NCBI GenBank assembly: GCA_023375785.1
Contig: SZWC01000535.1
Span: 200,024 to 264,023, forward strand
Source: Penium margaritaceum
Lineage: Eukaryota; Streptophyta; Zygnematophyceae; Desmidiales; Peniaceae
Length of the DNA: 64,000 nt
Direction: 5' to 3'
Shown here: in pieces, positions 32,301 to 43,403 of the stretch
Layout of the letters: every line of letters starts with the position of its first letter
How positions within the stretch are numbered: position 1 is the stretch's first letter
The notes under the pieces: generated by a model
Told to the model about the DNA's origin: nothing
Databases searched by the model: none
Seen by the model: the letters and a program-made list of their open reading frames with translations, nothing else
Translations under genes and position numbers: made by a program

Positions 32301-32955
32301 TGCTGCGCGGTGCTCGCGGTGCTCGCGGTGCTGCACGCGGTGCTCGCGGTGCTAGCGGTGCTGCACGCGGTGCCGCACGCGATGTTGCGCGGTACTTGCG
32401 GTGCTCGCGGTGCTGCACGCGTTGCTGCACGCGGTGCTCGCGGTGCTAGCGGTGCTGCACGCGGTGCCGCACGCGATGTTGCGCGGTACTTGCGGTGCTC
32501 GCGGTGCTGCACGCGTTGCTGCACGCGGTGCTCGCCGTACTGCACGCGGTGCTCGCGTTGCACGCGGTGCTGCACGCGGTGCTGCGCGGTGCTCGCGGTG
32601 CTGCGCGGTGCTGCGCGGTGCTCGCGGTACACGCGGTGCTGTGTGGTGCTCGGTGCTCGCGGTGCACGCGGTGCTGCACGCGGTGCTGCGCGGTGCTCGG
32701 TGCTCGCGGTGTACGCGGTGCTGCACGCGGTGCTCACGGTGCTCGCGGTGATGCGCTGTGCTCGCGGTACACGCGGTGCACGCGGTAATGCGTGGTGCTC
32801 GCGGTGCTGCACGCGGTAATGCACGGTGCTCGCGATGCTGCACGCAATTCTCGCGGTGCACGCGGTGCTGCACTCGGTGCTGCACGCGGTGCACGCGGTG
32901 CTGCACGCGGTGCTGCGCGGTGCTCGCCGTGCACGCGGTACTCGCGGTGCTCTCA
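29345..32955. repeat. 3.6-kb GCGGTGCTG/GCGGTGCAC satellite
   Basis: A nearly uninterrupted array of 9- to 12-bp monomers with the core GCGGTGC followed by TC, TGC, AC or AA. Blocks of several hundred bp recur (for example the block with 'gcggtacttgcggtgctcgcggtgctgcacgc' variants near 30270, 30955, 31470, 32390 and 32485), showing higher-order duplication. All six frames are open for hundreds of codons because the monomer lacks stops, so proteins of up to 1024 residues predicted here are artefacts. Confidence 0.93.
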
Positions 32956-34190
32956 GAACTCACCCTCGTTTCGGGGGCGACGTGTGCAGCGCGTGCCAGC
33001 AAACCGCCTTGTCCGTCTGCGCGTGAGCGCTAGCCGCCTTCCCCGTAAGGTGCCCAACCTGGGTTCGCGGTGCTCGCACTGCTCGCGGAGCTCGCGGTGC
33101 TCCACGATGGTCGCGGTGGCAGCCGTCCGTGGCGTTCGCGAGGGCACGGTCCGCCACCAACTCGGCGGCAGTTTCTGTCGGCGCTGGTCGCGTGCCGGCC
33201 AGTGTCCGGCGTTGATGAGACTACGTTCAGCGATGAGCTCCGCACAAGCTGCAGACATCATCCCGACAATGACGACGCAAGTGTCGACTATGAGCAAAGT
33301 GTCGACGCCATGGCGTTAAGTGAAGCAACAGTCGGCTGAGACATGAAGAAGGAAGAAGGGGAGATGTTGCCTTCCAGGATAGAGTGATAGCGGTTGGTAA
33401 TTCGAAAAAGAAGTAAACGATGTGAGACGGCAGATACTTAGACGGGATGTCGTCCACCCCATCCCATGCACCCAGCCGTGAACCGAAGAGCTTAGTAGGT
33501 TTTGAAAATTTGAAGTAGAAGTTTTCCACTTTGAAGCAGTAAAAGCGAGGCTTGCACGCTTTTCATTGGATGAAACATTCTTGTACAATATGTTTTTAAC
33601 ATTATTGTACAACAAGTTTCCGTCCGCGATGGGACAATGTTTGTCATTTTTGTTCAGTGGACGAAGACGACGCAAAACCCATGAGTAAAATTTATTGAAA
33701 CTTGACACCACGTTCAAAGAAGTCGAGTAGGCGAAGGTTTGCATCTTATCCGTCTTAAAAAATGTTTCTCTTCATACAATTGTCATTTGGTACATTTCGT
33801 TCGTACCCAACATCGACAGTCCGAACAACCGGTAGCGAACGTTCCGGAAAAAACAAAACATGCGACTGTCTCCACTGACAAAGATGTCCAATTGAGACAA
33901 ACTACAGTTGTGAAACACCTGTCAGTCGTTGGCCGCTTTTCGAAACGTTCCAAACCTTACTGCCATCGACAGCGACAGCGCATTCGAATGCATCGAATGA
34001 CAGCTACCATGAGTGAAAGCGACATACTGTCAGGGGATAACTGATTCTGATGGATTAACAACGGTATTAAGGTCCTGTTCGCGCAATTGCACCAACATTA
34101 GACAATGACAATAGTGCGAAGTTTACGGTATTACAAAAATTTATCGTTACAAAGAGATAATTTGACTTAGGCGTCGGACTGCCGCTGTGG
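32956..34190. other. unique DNA between the satellite and the right 30-bp array
   Basis: 32956-33330 is GC-rich and could hold the first exon of the gene at 28568-29315 (candidate 33245-33059, minus). 33340-34190 is AT-richer with no recognisable gene. An inverted repeat, TTGTACAAT (33581-33589) and ATTGTACAA (33604-33612), could form a short hairpin. Confidence 0.4.
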
Positions 34191-34197
34191 AAGCCGA

Positions 34198-34358
34198 CGG
34201 GGCACTTGGTGACCGAGAGTGGAAAGCCGTGGCACATAGTGATCTACTTCTGACAACTGTGGCTTATTAAGATCAACTTTTCTCAAGCGTGGCATCTTGA
34301 CATCTAATATTGTACTCGTGGCATATACCTTACGTTGAAGAGGAAAGCGTAGCATATA
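34198..34358 (-). repeat. right 30-bp array of the Mutator-like element (inverted)
   Basis: Six units starting at 34198, 34228, 34258, 34288, 34317 and 34348, with spacing 30, 30, 30, 29 and 31 bp. On plus each reads CGTGGCATA or a variant (CGGGGCACT, CGTGGCACA, TGTGGCTTA, CGTGGCATC, CGTAGCATA). On minus the unit is TATGCCACG followed by a TAGATCA-like block, matching the left array in inverted orientation. Confidence 0.8.
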
Positions 34359-34359
34359 G

Positions 34360-35627
34360 TAACGTTGCCGTACTAGGAGAACACATTGTAAAAAGGTCAA
34401 ACCTATCCGAGCTGTTGTGTCTGCGACCCGCACCTATAGCGACTGTCGAGCGGAGATCTTGACGAAGGCAGGGACCTGTTTTGTTCTAGCATACATTGTA
34501 AATGTCGACTTCCGAATCTGATATATAGAATATGCCGCCTTCCAATCGCATCTATATCGACGACTGCTACTCTCGAAGTTGTCTATCCTATGTACCGAAC
34601 TGTGGGCTGATAATAGTGAATATCGAGTCTCAAGAGAGCATAACGACGCTGAATAGGGTCTGAGATCCTTCAGTCCGACTTTGCAGCCAAGAACGTAGTC
34701 CCTCGTGTCCATATTACCCCGATGGGCTTGCCGATGGTAAGTTTTCAGCCGCGCGATAGAAACATGAGGATTATCGGACGGCCAATCGCTCCTATCGATG
34801 ACCCTATCTGTGTTACGCAGATGCATGGTAAGACACTATCCAATTGTGACTATTTGCATGAATGGTAGGTCAACGTAATTTTTTCTTTAATATTTTTTTG
34901 CCGTCATAGCGTTTTACAGGCTGCATGAGGCATCCGACAGTATCGCGCCTCGACTACAGGCCTCTCCGCAACACTGGGATTTTTTCAAGCATCGCGGACA
35001 AGTGAAGAAAGGCGGGAGTGACTCCGGATCGAAGGTAGAGTCAAAACAGGCACATCGCGTAAATTTATCCTTGTAAAAAACTCCTCAAAACATTTCTTCA
35101 CTGAGATTACTCGTATTGTTGCTTTGAATTAATTAAAATATTCATTTGAACTTCTATTTCAAAATTCTTCTTCTTGGAATGTTTGCAAATCTGTTCCGGA
35201 TACAATGGATTCAAAAACATTTGTCGAACAAGACCCTCACAAGTAGTTTTTCCAATTCATTTACTTCTATTATGATATTAATTTTAAATGGGTTGCCGCA
35301 AGTGTCTTGCAAATCATCTTTTATATGTTTTTTCAGTCTTTTCCATGTGAATAACTACCTATATTAAAGGACATGATGTGTCACTGCATGCACAAAGAGA
35401 CACGTGTTACAAAAAGAAACACCAATCAAACTCCACTACCCCCACCCAATCAATGGATATTACATGAACTCAACATACTCCGTCAACGCATGGTACGCTG
35501 AGCAGAACATTGATGCTTCACAGGGATGAGGTGCGGAGCAAAATATAACTCGATGGATTAGGATATCTGGATGATTTCTATTAAAATTCATTCAACTTTA
35601 ATACCAAATGTTCCGGTAATCATGTGT
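34360..35627. other. AT-rich noncoding spacer
   Basis: No gene signature; several short open frames without recognisable domains. AT content rises strongly from about 34860 to 35400. Confidence 0.5.
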
Positions 35628-36187
35628 TGTTGTTGTGTGTTTCCACAGCTTACGGTGACCCCTCGGCTCACGTCCATGCTCGTGCAGGTACCTGACGTGT
35701 GGGCTGCCACCGCTGACTACGTGGTGGTCACAGAGGAGCAGAGGAGCTGACATGCTCTCCGCGGTTTCCCGCCCGGGGTACCATCCTAATTTGTTTGGAT
35801 GACATGCAGGTTATCCAAGCGGCAGTCACCCTAGTGTAGCTCATATTTCTCTGGTCGTTGCACTTTTTCCGGTTTCTGGTTTGGCCTCGTGATGAGGCGG
35901 TAGCAGCCCGTGCAGCCGGAATGCCGCCGGAATTCTTCTCGATGACCATCAGGGGCATTACAGTAATTAGGAAGCAACAAGGAAGACGCTGTGGGGGAGA
36001 GCAGCCCTGGTGCGAACCTCAAGCAACGTTCGCTCGTTGCTTGAGTTCCGCACAAGGCTCGTCACCCCCCCCCCCCGACTGTGGCTCTGTTTCGCTCTTT
36101 TTTACCTAACTTCCCCGTTCCCTCATTGTTTCCCTAGCCGTTGAGTGCGTTGGAACCGTGGTGAGCGGCACCATGCTGTGGTGCGCA
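35628..36187 (+). repeat. 5' LTR of copia element E
   Basis: 560 bp starting TGTTGTTGTG and ending GTGCGCA, matched by 42233-42792 with few differences. Confidence 0.88.
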
Positions 36188-36213
36188 TGATCGTGGACTC
36201 AATGGTTCATGTC

Positions 36214-36226
36214 TTGGTATTAGAGC
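36214..36226 (+). promoter_or_regulatory. primer-binding site, element E
   Basis: TTGGTATTAGAGC, one base off the Met-tRNA complement, 26 bp after the apparent LTR end, which is farther than in the other elements. Confidence 0.7.
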
Positions 36227-36289
36227 AGACGAGCCAGAGCTCGTCGCGCTGCGCATGAGACGTATAGCTCGGTCCTGGGAGGGCCTGCC

Positions 36290-37030
36290 GAGCAGCAGTC
36301 GCAGCGACGGCAGCGCAGAGCAGCAGCTGCGTGGAGCAACAGCTGCAGCAGCAGCTGCGCAAGCAGCAACTGCAGCCACATTTGTGCGAAGTAGCAGCTG
36401 TAGCGGCGACTGGGCGCAGCAGTGGGCGGCAGCAACAGCCGGCTGCTACAGCAGCGGGCAGCAGCCGCAGCGACGGCTGCTACAGCAACAACAGAGGCAG
36501 CAGCCGCGTGGAGCAGCAGTTGTAGCGGCGGCGGGGTGCAGCTACGAGCTGCAGCAGCAGCCAGTGGCAGCAGCAGAGGGCAGCAGCCGCAGCGGCGGCT
36601 GTTGCAGCCGTAATAGCGATGGCAACTGCGTGGAGCAGCATCTGTAGCAGCGGCGGCGTGCAGCAGCGGGCGACAGCAGCAGTGGACGGTAGCAGCAGCC
36701 AGCGGCTGCAGCAGCGGGCAGCAACTGCCGAGGGGTTGTGGTCGTGGGCTGCAGCAGTAGCCAGCCGCAACGGCAGGAGCCGCTGCCTTGCAGCAGCAGC
36801 GGCAGGTCCTGGGAGGACCCACCACCACATCCATATCAGCGGCAGCGTCAACAGCAGCAGCGGCAGTAGCAGCGGCAGCTTTGGCAGCAGCGACGTAAGG
36901 AGCAGCCGACGCTGAGGTGGCTTGAGGCCACCACCGTTGAGTGCGACGAAGGCAACAACAACCGTAGTAGAAGCGACAGCAACAGCAGCAGAAGCAATAG
37001 CAGCGGCAGCAGCGGCAACAGAAGCAATCA
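36290..37030 (+). repeat. CAG-rich leader of element E
   Basis: Dense GCAGCAG and GCGGCAGC triplets on the sense strand between primer-binding site and the first coding sequence. The same sense-strand bias holds in A, B, C and D. Confidence 0.85.
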
Positions 37031-37139
37031 TTCTCCTCTGGTATTCCCCTCCCCCTTGCTGGCTGGGCTCCCCTTTGCTCTTGGGTTGGGTGGGGGTGGT
37101 TCAGGTACCCACAAGTGACCTCACGGCCCCCTCCTAGAT

Positions 37140-37450
37140 TTCTCACGTCCACTGGGGCGGGGGAAACGCTGCCGAAATTTTTTCGGTGGCGGGGGGGGGG
37201 GGTCCAATCCATGACTCCCAGGCTAAAACAGGCCTGCGACATTTTTCCCACGCCCACTGTGGCAGGGGAAACTCTGCGGGGAATTTTTCGGCAGGGTAGG
37301 CGGCGACAGNTGCCGAAATTTTTTGGGGGGGGGGGGGGGGGGGTCCAATCCATGACTCCCAGGCTAAAACAGGCCTGCGACATTTTTCCCACGCCCACTG
37401 TGGCAGGGGAAACTCTGCGGGGAATTTTTCGGCAGGGTAGGCGGCGACAG
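37140..37450 (+). repeat. leader repeat of element E duplicated around a single N
   Basis: A block of about 138 bp ending 'gtaggcggcgacag' occurs at 37172-37309 and again at 37311-37450, separated by the ambiguous base at 37310; poly-G length differs between copies. The block contains a hairpin (CGCTGCCGAAA...TTTCGGTGGCG) and matches the 100-bp leader repeats of element C. The immediate duplication at the N suggests an assembly join. Confidence 0.75.
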
Positions 37451-37575
37451 CAGCAACGGCAGTATCCACTGCAGTAGGAATAGGAGCAGCAGCATTGACG
37501 GGAGCAGCAGCAGTCATAGTGCAGCTGCGTAGACAGCCAACGTTGGCGGTTTAGGCCACACTAGCAGCAGCAGCA

Positions 37576-40500
37576 GTGGCATCGACGCCAACAGCAGTGT
37601 CATTGTCAGCAGCGGCGAAAGCTACAACGATGGCCATGCCGCACGCCAGACGGTCCCATTGCGGCGCCGCGGCCTGGGCAACCAGTCAGGCGACCGGTAT
37701 CGCCTCTCCGGTGACTGGCACGTCACAGGCTTTCCATGAGCAGCTTGCCGAGGGGGCGCGCACCATCGTCGAGCTCCAGCAGCAGTTGGCGCACGCCCGT
37801 TCCTCCTCCGCCGTATGGCGTTTTGGCGGTGACAACGGTGACGACTACATTGGCGATCCCCGCCGCAACTACTAGAGAGTCGCCATCCATCCAATAGCGG
37901 CTTGTAGAGGGGGCACGCACCGTTGCAGAGCTCCGGTGGAAGTTGGCACGTGCTCTCACTCCGCCCGCTGCGGAGGTTCCACCGGCAATGATGGCGACGC
38001 CTACAGCAGCGATCGGCGGCGCCTTCCTGGCTCCCACTGGGGCTTCGTTGGAGCCTCAACAGTTTATTGCAGGAGCCCTCCACTTCGTCGATCTCCAGCA
38101 GCGGTCGGCACACCATCCCCACCAGGGAAGTACGAGTGTGTTGGCTGATTCGAGGGGTCCCTCTACCGATCTTGTTGCGTCTGTGGCGTCCTGTCAGAAT
38201 GTCGTGCCATGTCGCCCGTGCTCCGTTGAGTCTGTTGCCTCCACTACTGTGCGCAGTCCTGATGACGGCTTGTTGCAACAGTGCGTGGAGACATGCACCG
38301 GTCTTGATGACTTGTCCTGGCTTCATGAGTCGCAGTCTCGTGCTGTCGCCCGTTTGTCTGCCGAGCAGTCCTCTACGGAACTGCATGTCCCAGCGCCCTG
38401 TTCTGTTGCTCGCTGTTCTGTCACAGCGTCGGAACGTATGGCGGGTGCCACCTGGATCGTTGATTCAGGTGCCATCCACCACATGACCTGTCGCCGTCGT
38501 GACTTCGCCGTCCTTGGTCCTGTTGGTCTCGTGCGGTCTGTGCGCACCGTAGCTGGTCAGAAGATCCCAGTGCAGGGCGTAGGCGTGGTACAGTTCCATG
38601 GTCCGACTGGACCCCTGTATATCTCGGACGTCTTGTATGTGCCTGGGTTGGATCTCAGCTTGTCCGTTCGTGCTTACACTCGCATGGGCCTCGGCGTGTC
38701 GCACACAGGTGAGAGTGCCTCAATCTTCATCAGTGCCACGCAGGAGGAGGTCCTGCGTGGCACAGTGGTCAATGATCTGTATCACATATCAGGTTGTCCA
38801 GTGTCTGATCCCCCCTCCCCACCATCCACCTCCGCGCGTGTGTTCGTGACTGGCACACTCTCGCCCGAGCACCAGCGTTTGCTGCACAGACGTCTGTGTC
38901 ACGTGCATCTGGATGCCGTTGACCGTCTGGTGCGTACGCAACCTGCTCTCGGTCTTGATGCGGCATCTTTTGAGGCGCCGTCCACAACGGAGAGTCTATA
39001 GTGTGCACAAGGCAGAATGCATGGCGTCACCTACCCCTTGTCTGACTCGCGGGCGGTTCGCCCCCTCGAGTTAGTACACTCGGATCTCCTGGGACCTCTC
39101 CCTGTCGAGTTCCAAGAGGACATGGGACGTTATGTGCTCACAATCACTGACGACTTCACCCGTATGCGATGGGTCTTTAGTCTTCGTCAGAAGAGTTACA
39201 CCGCTGTCACGGTACAAACCTGGCTCGTCATGGCTGAGCGACAGTCTCGCCACGCCCTCCAAACCTTCCGCTCGGACCGGGGTGGCGAGTTCCTTGGGGA
39301 CTTAGCACGACATTTCATCGCGCTCGGAGTGGCTCACAACCTCTCCGCCCCCGCCACACCCCAACAAAACGGTGTGTTTGAGTGTTGGAACCACACCATG
39401 GAGGATGCGGTCCGTTCAATGCGGGTGGACAGCGGCATGCCTGAGTCTTTTGCCTTCGAGGGCATGACCTATATGACATGGGTCTGGAACCGGATCCCTC
39501 ATGGTCCGCTTCCGAGCAACCGCACCCCGTACGAGTTGTGGTTCGGCCGTCGGGCCGACCTCCACCTCGCCCGTGTGTGGGGGTCCCTTGCTTGTGTTTG
39601 GTTCACCCCAGAACAGCAAGAATCCAAGCTCTCTTCCCGCAATCGCATTTGCGCCTTCGTCGGCGTCGCTCCCCGTTCCAAAGCGTGGCGGTTCTAGGAT
39701 CTGAGTCGTCGAAGCATTGTTGAGTCTCGTGATGCGGTTTTCTTTGAGCGTCTGTCGTACCGTGACCTGCTCGCAGGCGGCTCGGCGCTCCAGTACTCTT
39801 CTCGGTGTGATCCGCCTTCTCGCGTGGGGGAGTTCTGTGTTGGGCCGACGGACGTTGTCCGCCCAGTAAGCCCTGTCGCTCCTTCGCCGCCTCACCCCTC
39901 GACCACTGCGCCCGCCTTACCTACTGCTGTCGCGTCTGTGCCTCCTGCCGCCAACATGCCTAGGCCTGTGTTGCCCATCGCTGACATGCCTACATCCCCT
40001 GTGTCGCCTGTCGCCACCGTGCCTGCGTCACCTGTGTCTCCTGTCGCGTCGGAGCCCTTTGTTTCTGCATCGCCAGCTGCTTCTGTGCCTGCGTCATCCA
40101 CGTCGCCTGGCCCATCTGCGCCACCTGGCGCTACCGTGCCTGTATTACTGACGTCACCTGTAGCCTCCGAGCCCTTCGTGCCCACATCGCCAGCTTCCAC
40201 CTTTGACGGTGTGCAGTCACCTGCCTCAGCCGAGTCTGCTCCCCCTCCTCCGGTAGCGCCACCCATTGAGTCGTATCGCCGCGTCGAGGGAGGGCGTCTC
40301 CGTCCCCGTCCCACCCGCAGCATGCGGAGTGGCGACCCAGGCACACAGGCACTCGGCCTCAGTGCAATTGGTCTCCGCGAGGCCCACCCAACGTGCTCGA
40401 CCGGGTGGGCCCTACTCGTCCATGAGCGCGAGTTAGCACGCGATGTCGCAGACTCTATGGTCACGGTTGGGCCATCGTCAGCAGCGTATTCCTCGACCAC

Positions 40501-42094
40501 ACGCAGCTCAGACAACGTGCCGCCTGACCCCAACATGCTGCGGGAGGCTGTGGCCGGTCCAGACTGTGAGCTCTGGCGCATTGCATGCGCGGCTGAGCTC
40601 AAGGCCATTGACGAGCATGCCGTCTACGATCTTGTGGACTTACCGCGGGGCCGTAAAGCCGTGAAGGCCAAGTGGGTCTTGCGGAAGAAGCTGAAGCCGG
40701 ACAACACTGTGGATCGCTACAAGGCCCGTCTGACTGCCAAGGGGTTCTCACAGGTGGAGGGTGTTGACTACACCGACACCTTTGCTCCTGTCGGCCGCAT
40801 GACAACAGCCCTCACTGTGCTGAGCCAAGTGGCACAGCACGATTGGGAGCTTCACCAGATGGATGTCAACAATGCCTTTCTTCACGGCGCGCTTGAGGAG
40901 GAGATCTACATGGTCCAGCCGCTGGCTTCGTCGATGTCAAGGCCTCGGACAAGGTCTGGCGACTGCGGAAGGCCTTGTACGGCCTGAAGCAGTCGCCTCA
41001 CTGATGGAACCAGGAGATCACAGGCATGCTCCAGCGAGCTGGGTATGTCCGGAGTGATGCGGACCCATCCCTCTTCATCTCACAGGCTCCCACGCCTCTG
41101 AAGGCCATCCTTGTCTATGTGGACGACCTCCTGATTGCGTCTCCACGGTTGGAGGGTGTTGAGGCGGCCAAGGCGGTTCTGCGTGCGGCCTACAAAATGA
41201 AGGACCTTGGCGAGGCCTCTGTCTTCTTGGGCATGGAGATCGTGCGTGATCGCGCACGACGGACTCTCCTTGTCCATCAGGCGCGATATGCACTCACTCT
41301 AGGGGAGCGCTTTGCTGATCTTCTTGCTGCCGTGCGTGCTGCGTCCACTCCCCTTACACCCGACGGGCAGGCTGCCCTGATGTTGGACGACTGGGCAAAG
41401 CTGGGGGAGCTGGTCGACGTGACCATGTACCTCTGAGTCATCGGCTCGCTCATGTACCTGGCCACGACGACGCGACCCGACATTGCCTTCACTGTCAACC
41501 TGCTTGCACAGTACTCGCAGGCTCCACGCAGGCGAGTTCTTGAGGAAGCAGTCCGGTGCGTGCGGTATGTCGTGTCCACCGCCCGTACCGGCCTCCGCTA
41601 TCGCGGACAGGTCTCAGTCATTCTTGATGGCTACACAGACAAAGGGCCTGGAGTCCGGACGGCAAGAGTCGTACTGGTTACATCTTTCTCATCGGCGGCA
41701 CCGCTGTCTCGTGGCGCAGCGGAAAACAGGGATGTATTGCTCACAGCACCGCCGAGGCAGAGTATGTGGCACTGGGTGCCAGTGCTGCTGAGAGTGTGTG
41801 GCTGGTGCGTCTGTTGCGTGAGTTACGTCAGTCCATGACCCCGTCGTGCTACGGAGTGAAAACGAGAGCACAAAGGCCATCGCAGAGAACTCAGGTGTGT
41901 TCCATGTACGCACGAAACACATCAATTTTGAGTACCACTACATCCGTGACCTTGTGGATCACGGCGAGATTCAGGTCATTTGGGTGGGTACGGGTGTGCA
42001 GCGCGCTGATTTCTTGACGAAGGCACTGGGTCGCTCGAAGTTTCTTGTGGCCCCACGTTCCGTGAGACTTTGCCTTGCCCCCGATGCTGGTTGA
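37576..42094 (+). pseudogene. copia pol (element E), gag capsid region missing
   Basis: The 5' part is an Ala/Thr-rich segment with two diverged copies of EGART.(V/A)EL.; no capsid signature or zinc knuckle is visible. Protease reads WIVDSGAIHHM (near 38457). Integrase shows HRRLCHVH, then a TAG (38999-39001) inside the zinc motif, VHSDLLGPL, RSDRGGEF and PQQNGVFE. Further breaks are TAG at 39695-39697, a frameshift near 40925, a TGA near 41002 and another at 41434-41436, and two frameshifts in RNase H (near 41640 and 41865). RT keeps VNNAFLHG and YVDDLLIA (near 41115), and RNase H ends with [10 protein letters not shown] Pro/Ser/Val-rich linker (about 39850-40270) separates integrase and RT. 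Confidence 0.9.
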
Positions 42095-42222
42095 TCTCTT
42101 CTGTATGAGCTGCGTTGCTGTTGCTCGCATTGTGGCGTCTCTGTGTTGCACTGTCAGTTCGTGCCCGTTGTCCTCTGTGTTGCCAAGTGCCTGTACGTTC
42201 ATGGACATGTTCGCCCTCCGGT

Positions 42223-42232
42223 CATGGGGGAG
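42223..42232 (+). promoter_or_regulatory. polypurine tract, element E
   Basis: CATGGGGGAG directly before the 3' LTR, shared with C, and on the opposite strand with B and D. Confidence 0.85.
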
Positions 42233-42792
42233 TGTTGTTGTGTGTTTCCATAGCTTACGGTGACCCCTCGGCTCATGTCCATGCTCGTGCAGGTACCTGA
42301 CGTGTGGGCTGCCACCGCCGACTGCGTGGTGGTCACAGAGGAGCAGAGGAACTGACATGCTCTCGGCGGTTTCCTGCCCGGGGTACCATCCTAATTTGTT
42401 TGGATGACATGCAGGTTATCCAAGCGGCAGTCACCCTAATAGTGTAGCTCATATTTCTCTTGTCGTCGCACTTTTTCCGGTTTCTGGTTTGGCCTCGTGA
42501 TGAGGCGGTTGCAGCCCGTGCAGCCGGAATGCCGCCGGAATTCTTCTCGATGACCATCAGGGGCATTAGAGTAATTAGGAAGCAACAAGGAAGTTGCTGT
42601 GGGGGAGAGCAACCCTGGTGCGAACCTCAAGCGACGTTCGCTCGTCGCTTGAGTTCCACACAAGGCTCTTCCCCCACCCCCGACTGTGGCTCTGTTTCGC
42701 TCTTTTCGACCTAACTTCCCCGTTCCCTCACCGTTTCCCTTGCCGTTGAGTGCGTTGGAACCGTGGTGAGCGGCACCATGCTGTGGTGCGCA
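42233..42792 (+). repeat. 3' LTR of copia element E
   Basis: 560 bp, pairs with 35628-36187. Confidence 0.88.
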
Positions 42793-43403
42793 TGTTTCCA
42801 ATGGGAAAGCACACAATGATGCATACTTGGGGGTTTGGTCTTTCGATTCGAGTGACACGTGCAACACCGCGTCGTGACTTTTCAGTTCAATGAACTATCC
42901 GGGTAAGTTGGGGGTGCGAGCATTTCTATGCGGGATTTAAAATACATGCATCGCCATCAAACATTTGACAAAATAGTATCAAAACATTGATTAAACTCAC
43001 AATGAGTAATATTCACCTTTCTCTCAAGTGTTCGATGTTGGTAAGACAATCTAAAGAGGAGCACTAATGGCTCGGACAGGTGGCCACAGAGTCCTTGGCC
43101 GATCGACATAAAGATCCTAAGGTCCTCACGCAGTGGGCCACGAGTGTAACGACAAACATACCCACATGCAAAGTTCATGGACACGTGTGCATCGTGGACG
43201 CAACACTCCCCCCTTGTAGCCGCCACTTCCAGACGCTCTAGAAGACATAGGTCGGTATAGACTGGGATAGTTGAATATATCTTTTTTGGCGTCCCGTCAA
43301 GTGTCATGAGACTCTAAGCTCTTATACAAAGCGCCAAGGCCTTGCCACTTGGCTATATGCTCCGCATTATTCCACTGCCACCATGTCCTGGTTTATCTTC
43401 AGC
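42793..43403. other. noncoding spacer between elements E and D
   Basis: About 600 bp, AT-rich, no recognisable gene. Confidence 0.5.

Larger units (their letters stand above)
22910..34360. mobile_element. putative giant Mutator-like element with inverted 30-bp subterminal arrays
   Basis: Two arrays of the same motif in opposite orientation bracket this 11.4-kb segment: TATGCCACG at 22977, 23007, 23036 and 23066 on plus, and its complement CGTGGCATA (with variants) at 34198, 34228, 34258, 34288, 34317 and 34348. Units are 29-31 bp apart and share a second half resembling TTAGATCA. Between them lie a MULE transposase gene, a convergent second gene and two satellites. Inverted terminal or subterminal repeats plus a transposase is the layout of a class II element; two convergent genes recall maize MuDR. 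The exact termini and the 8-9 bp target duplication typical of MULEs were not identified. Confidence 0.65.
35628..42792 (+). mobile_element. Copia element E, plus strand
   Basis: LTRs of 560 bp each (35628-36187 and 42233-42792). Inside are a Met-tRNA-type primer-binding site, a CAG-rich leader, leader repeats, protease, integrase, RT and RNase H, and a polypurine tract (CATGGGGGAG) abutting the 3' LTR. The flanks TGTGT and TGTTT agree at four of five bases, a possible eroded target duplication. The capsid part of gag is missing. Confidence 0.9.

Noticed and set aside
29375-32449. 1024-codon open frame on plus, and several hundred-codon frames on both strands
   Set aside because: All six frames are open because the GCGGTGC monomer contains no stop; the predicted proteins are pure repeat with no domain.
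33316-33744. 142-codon minus-strand frame near the right array
   Set aside because: AT-rich, no domain, composition like random sequence.
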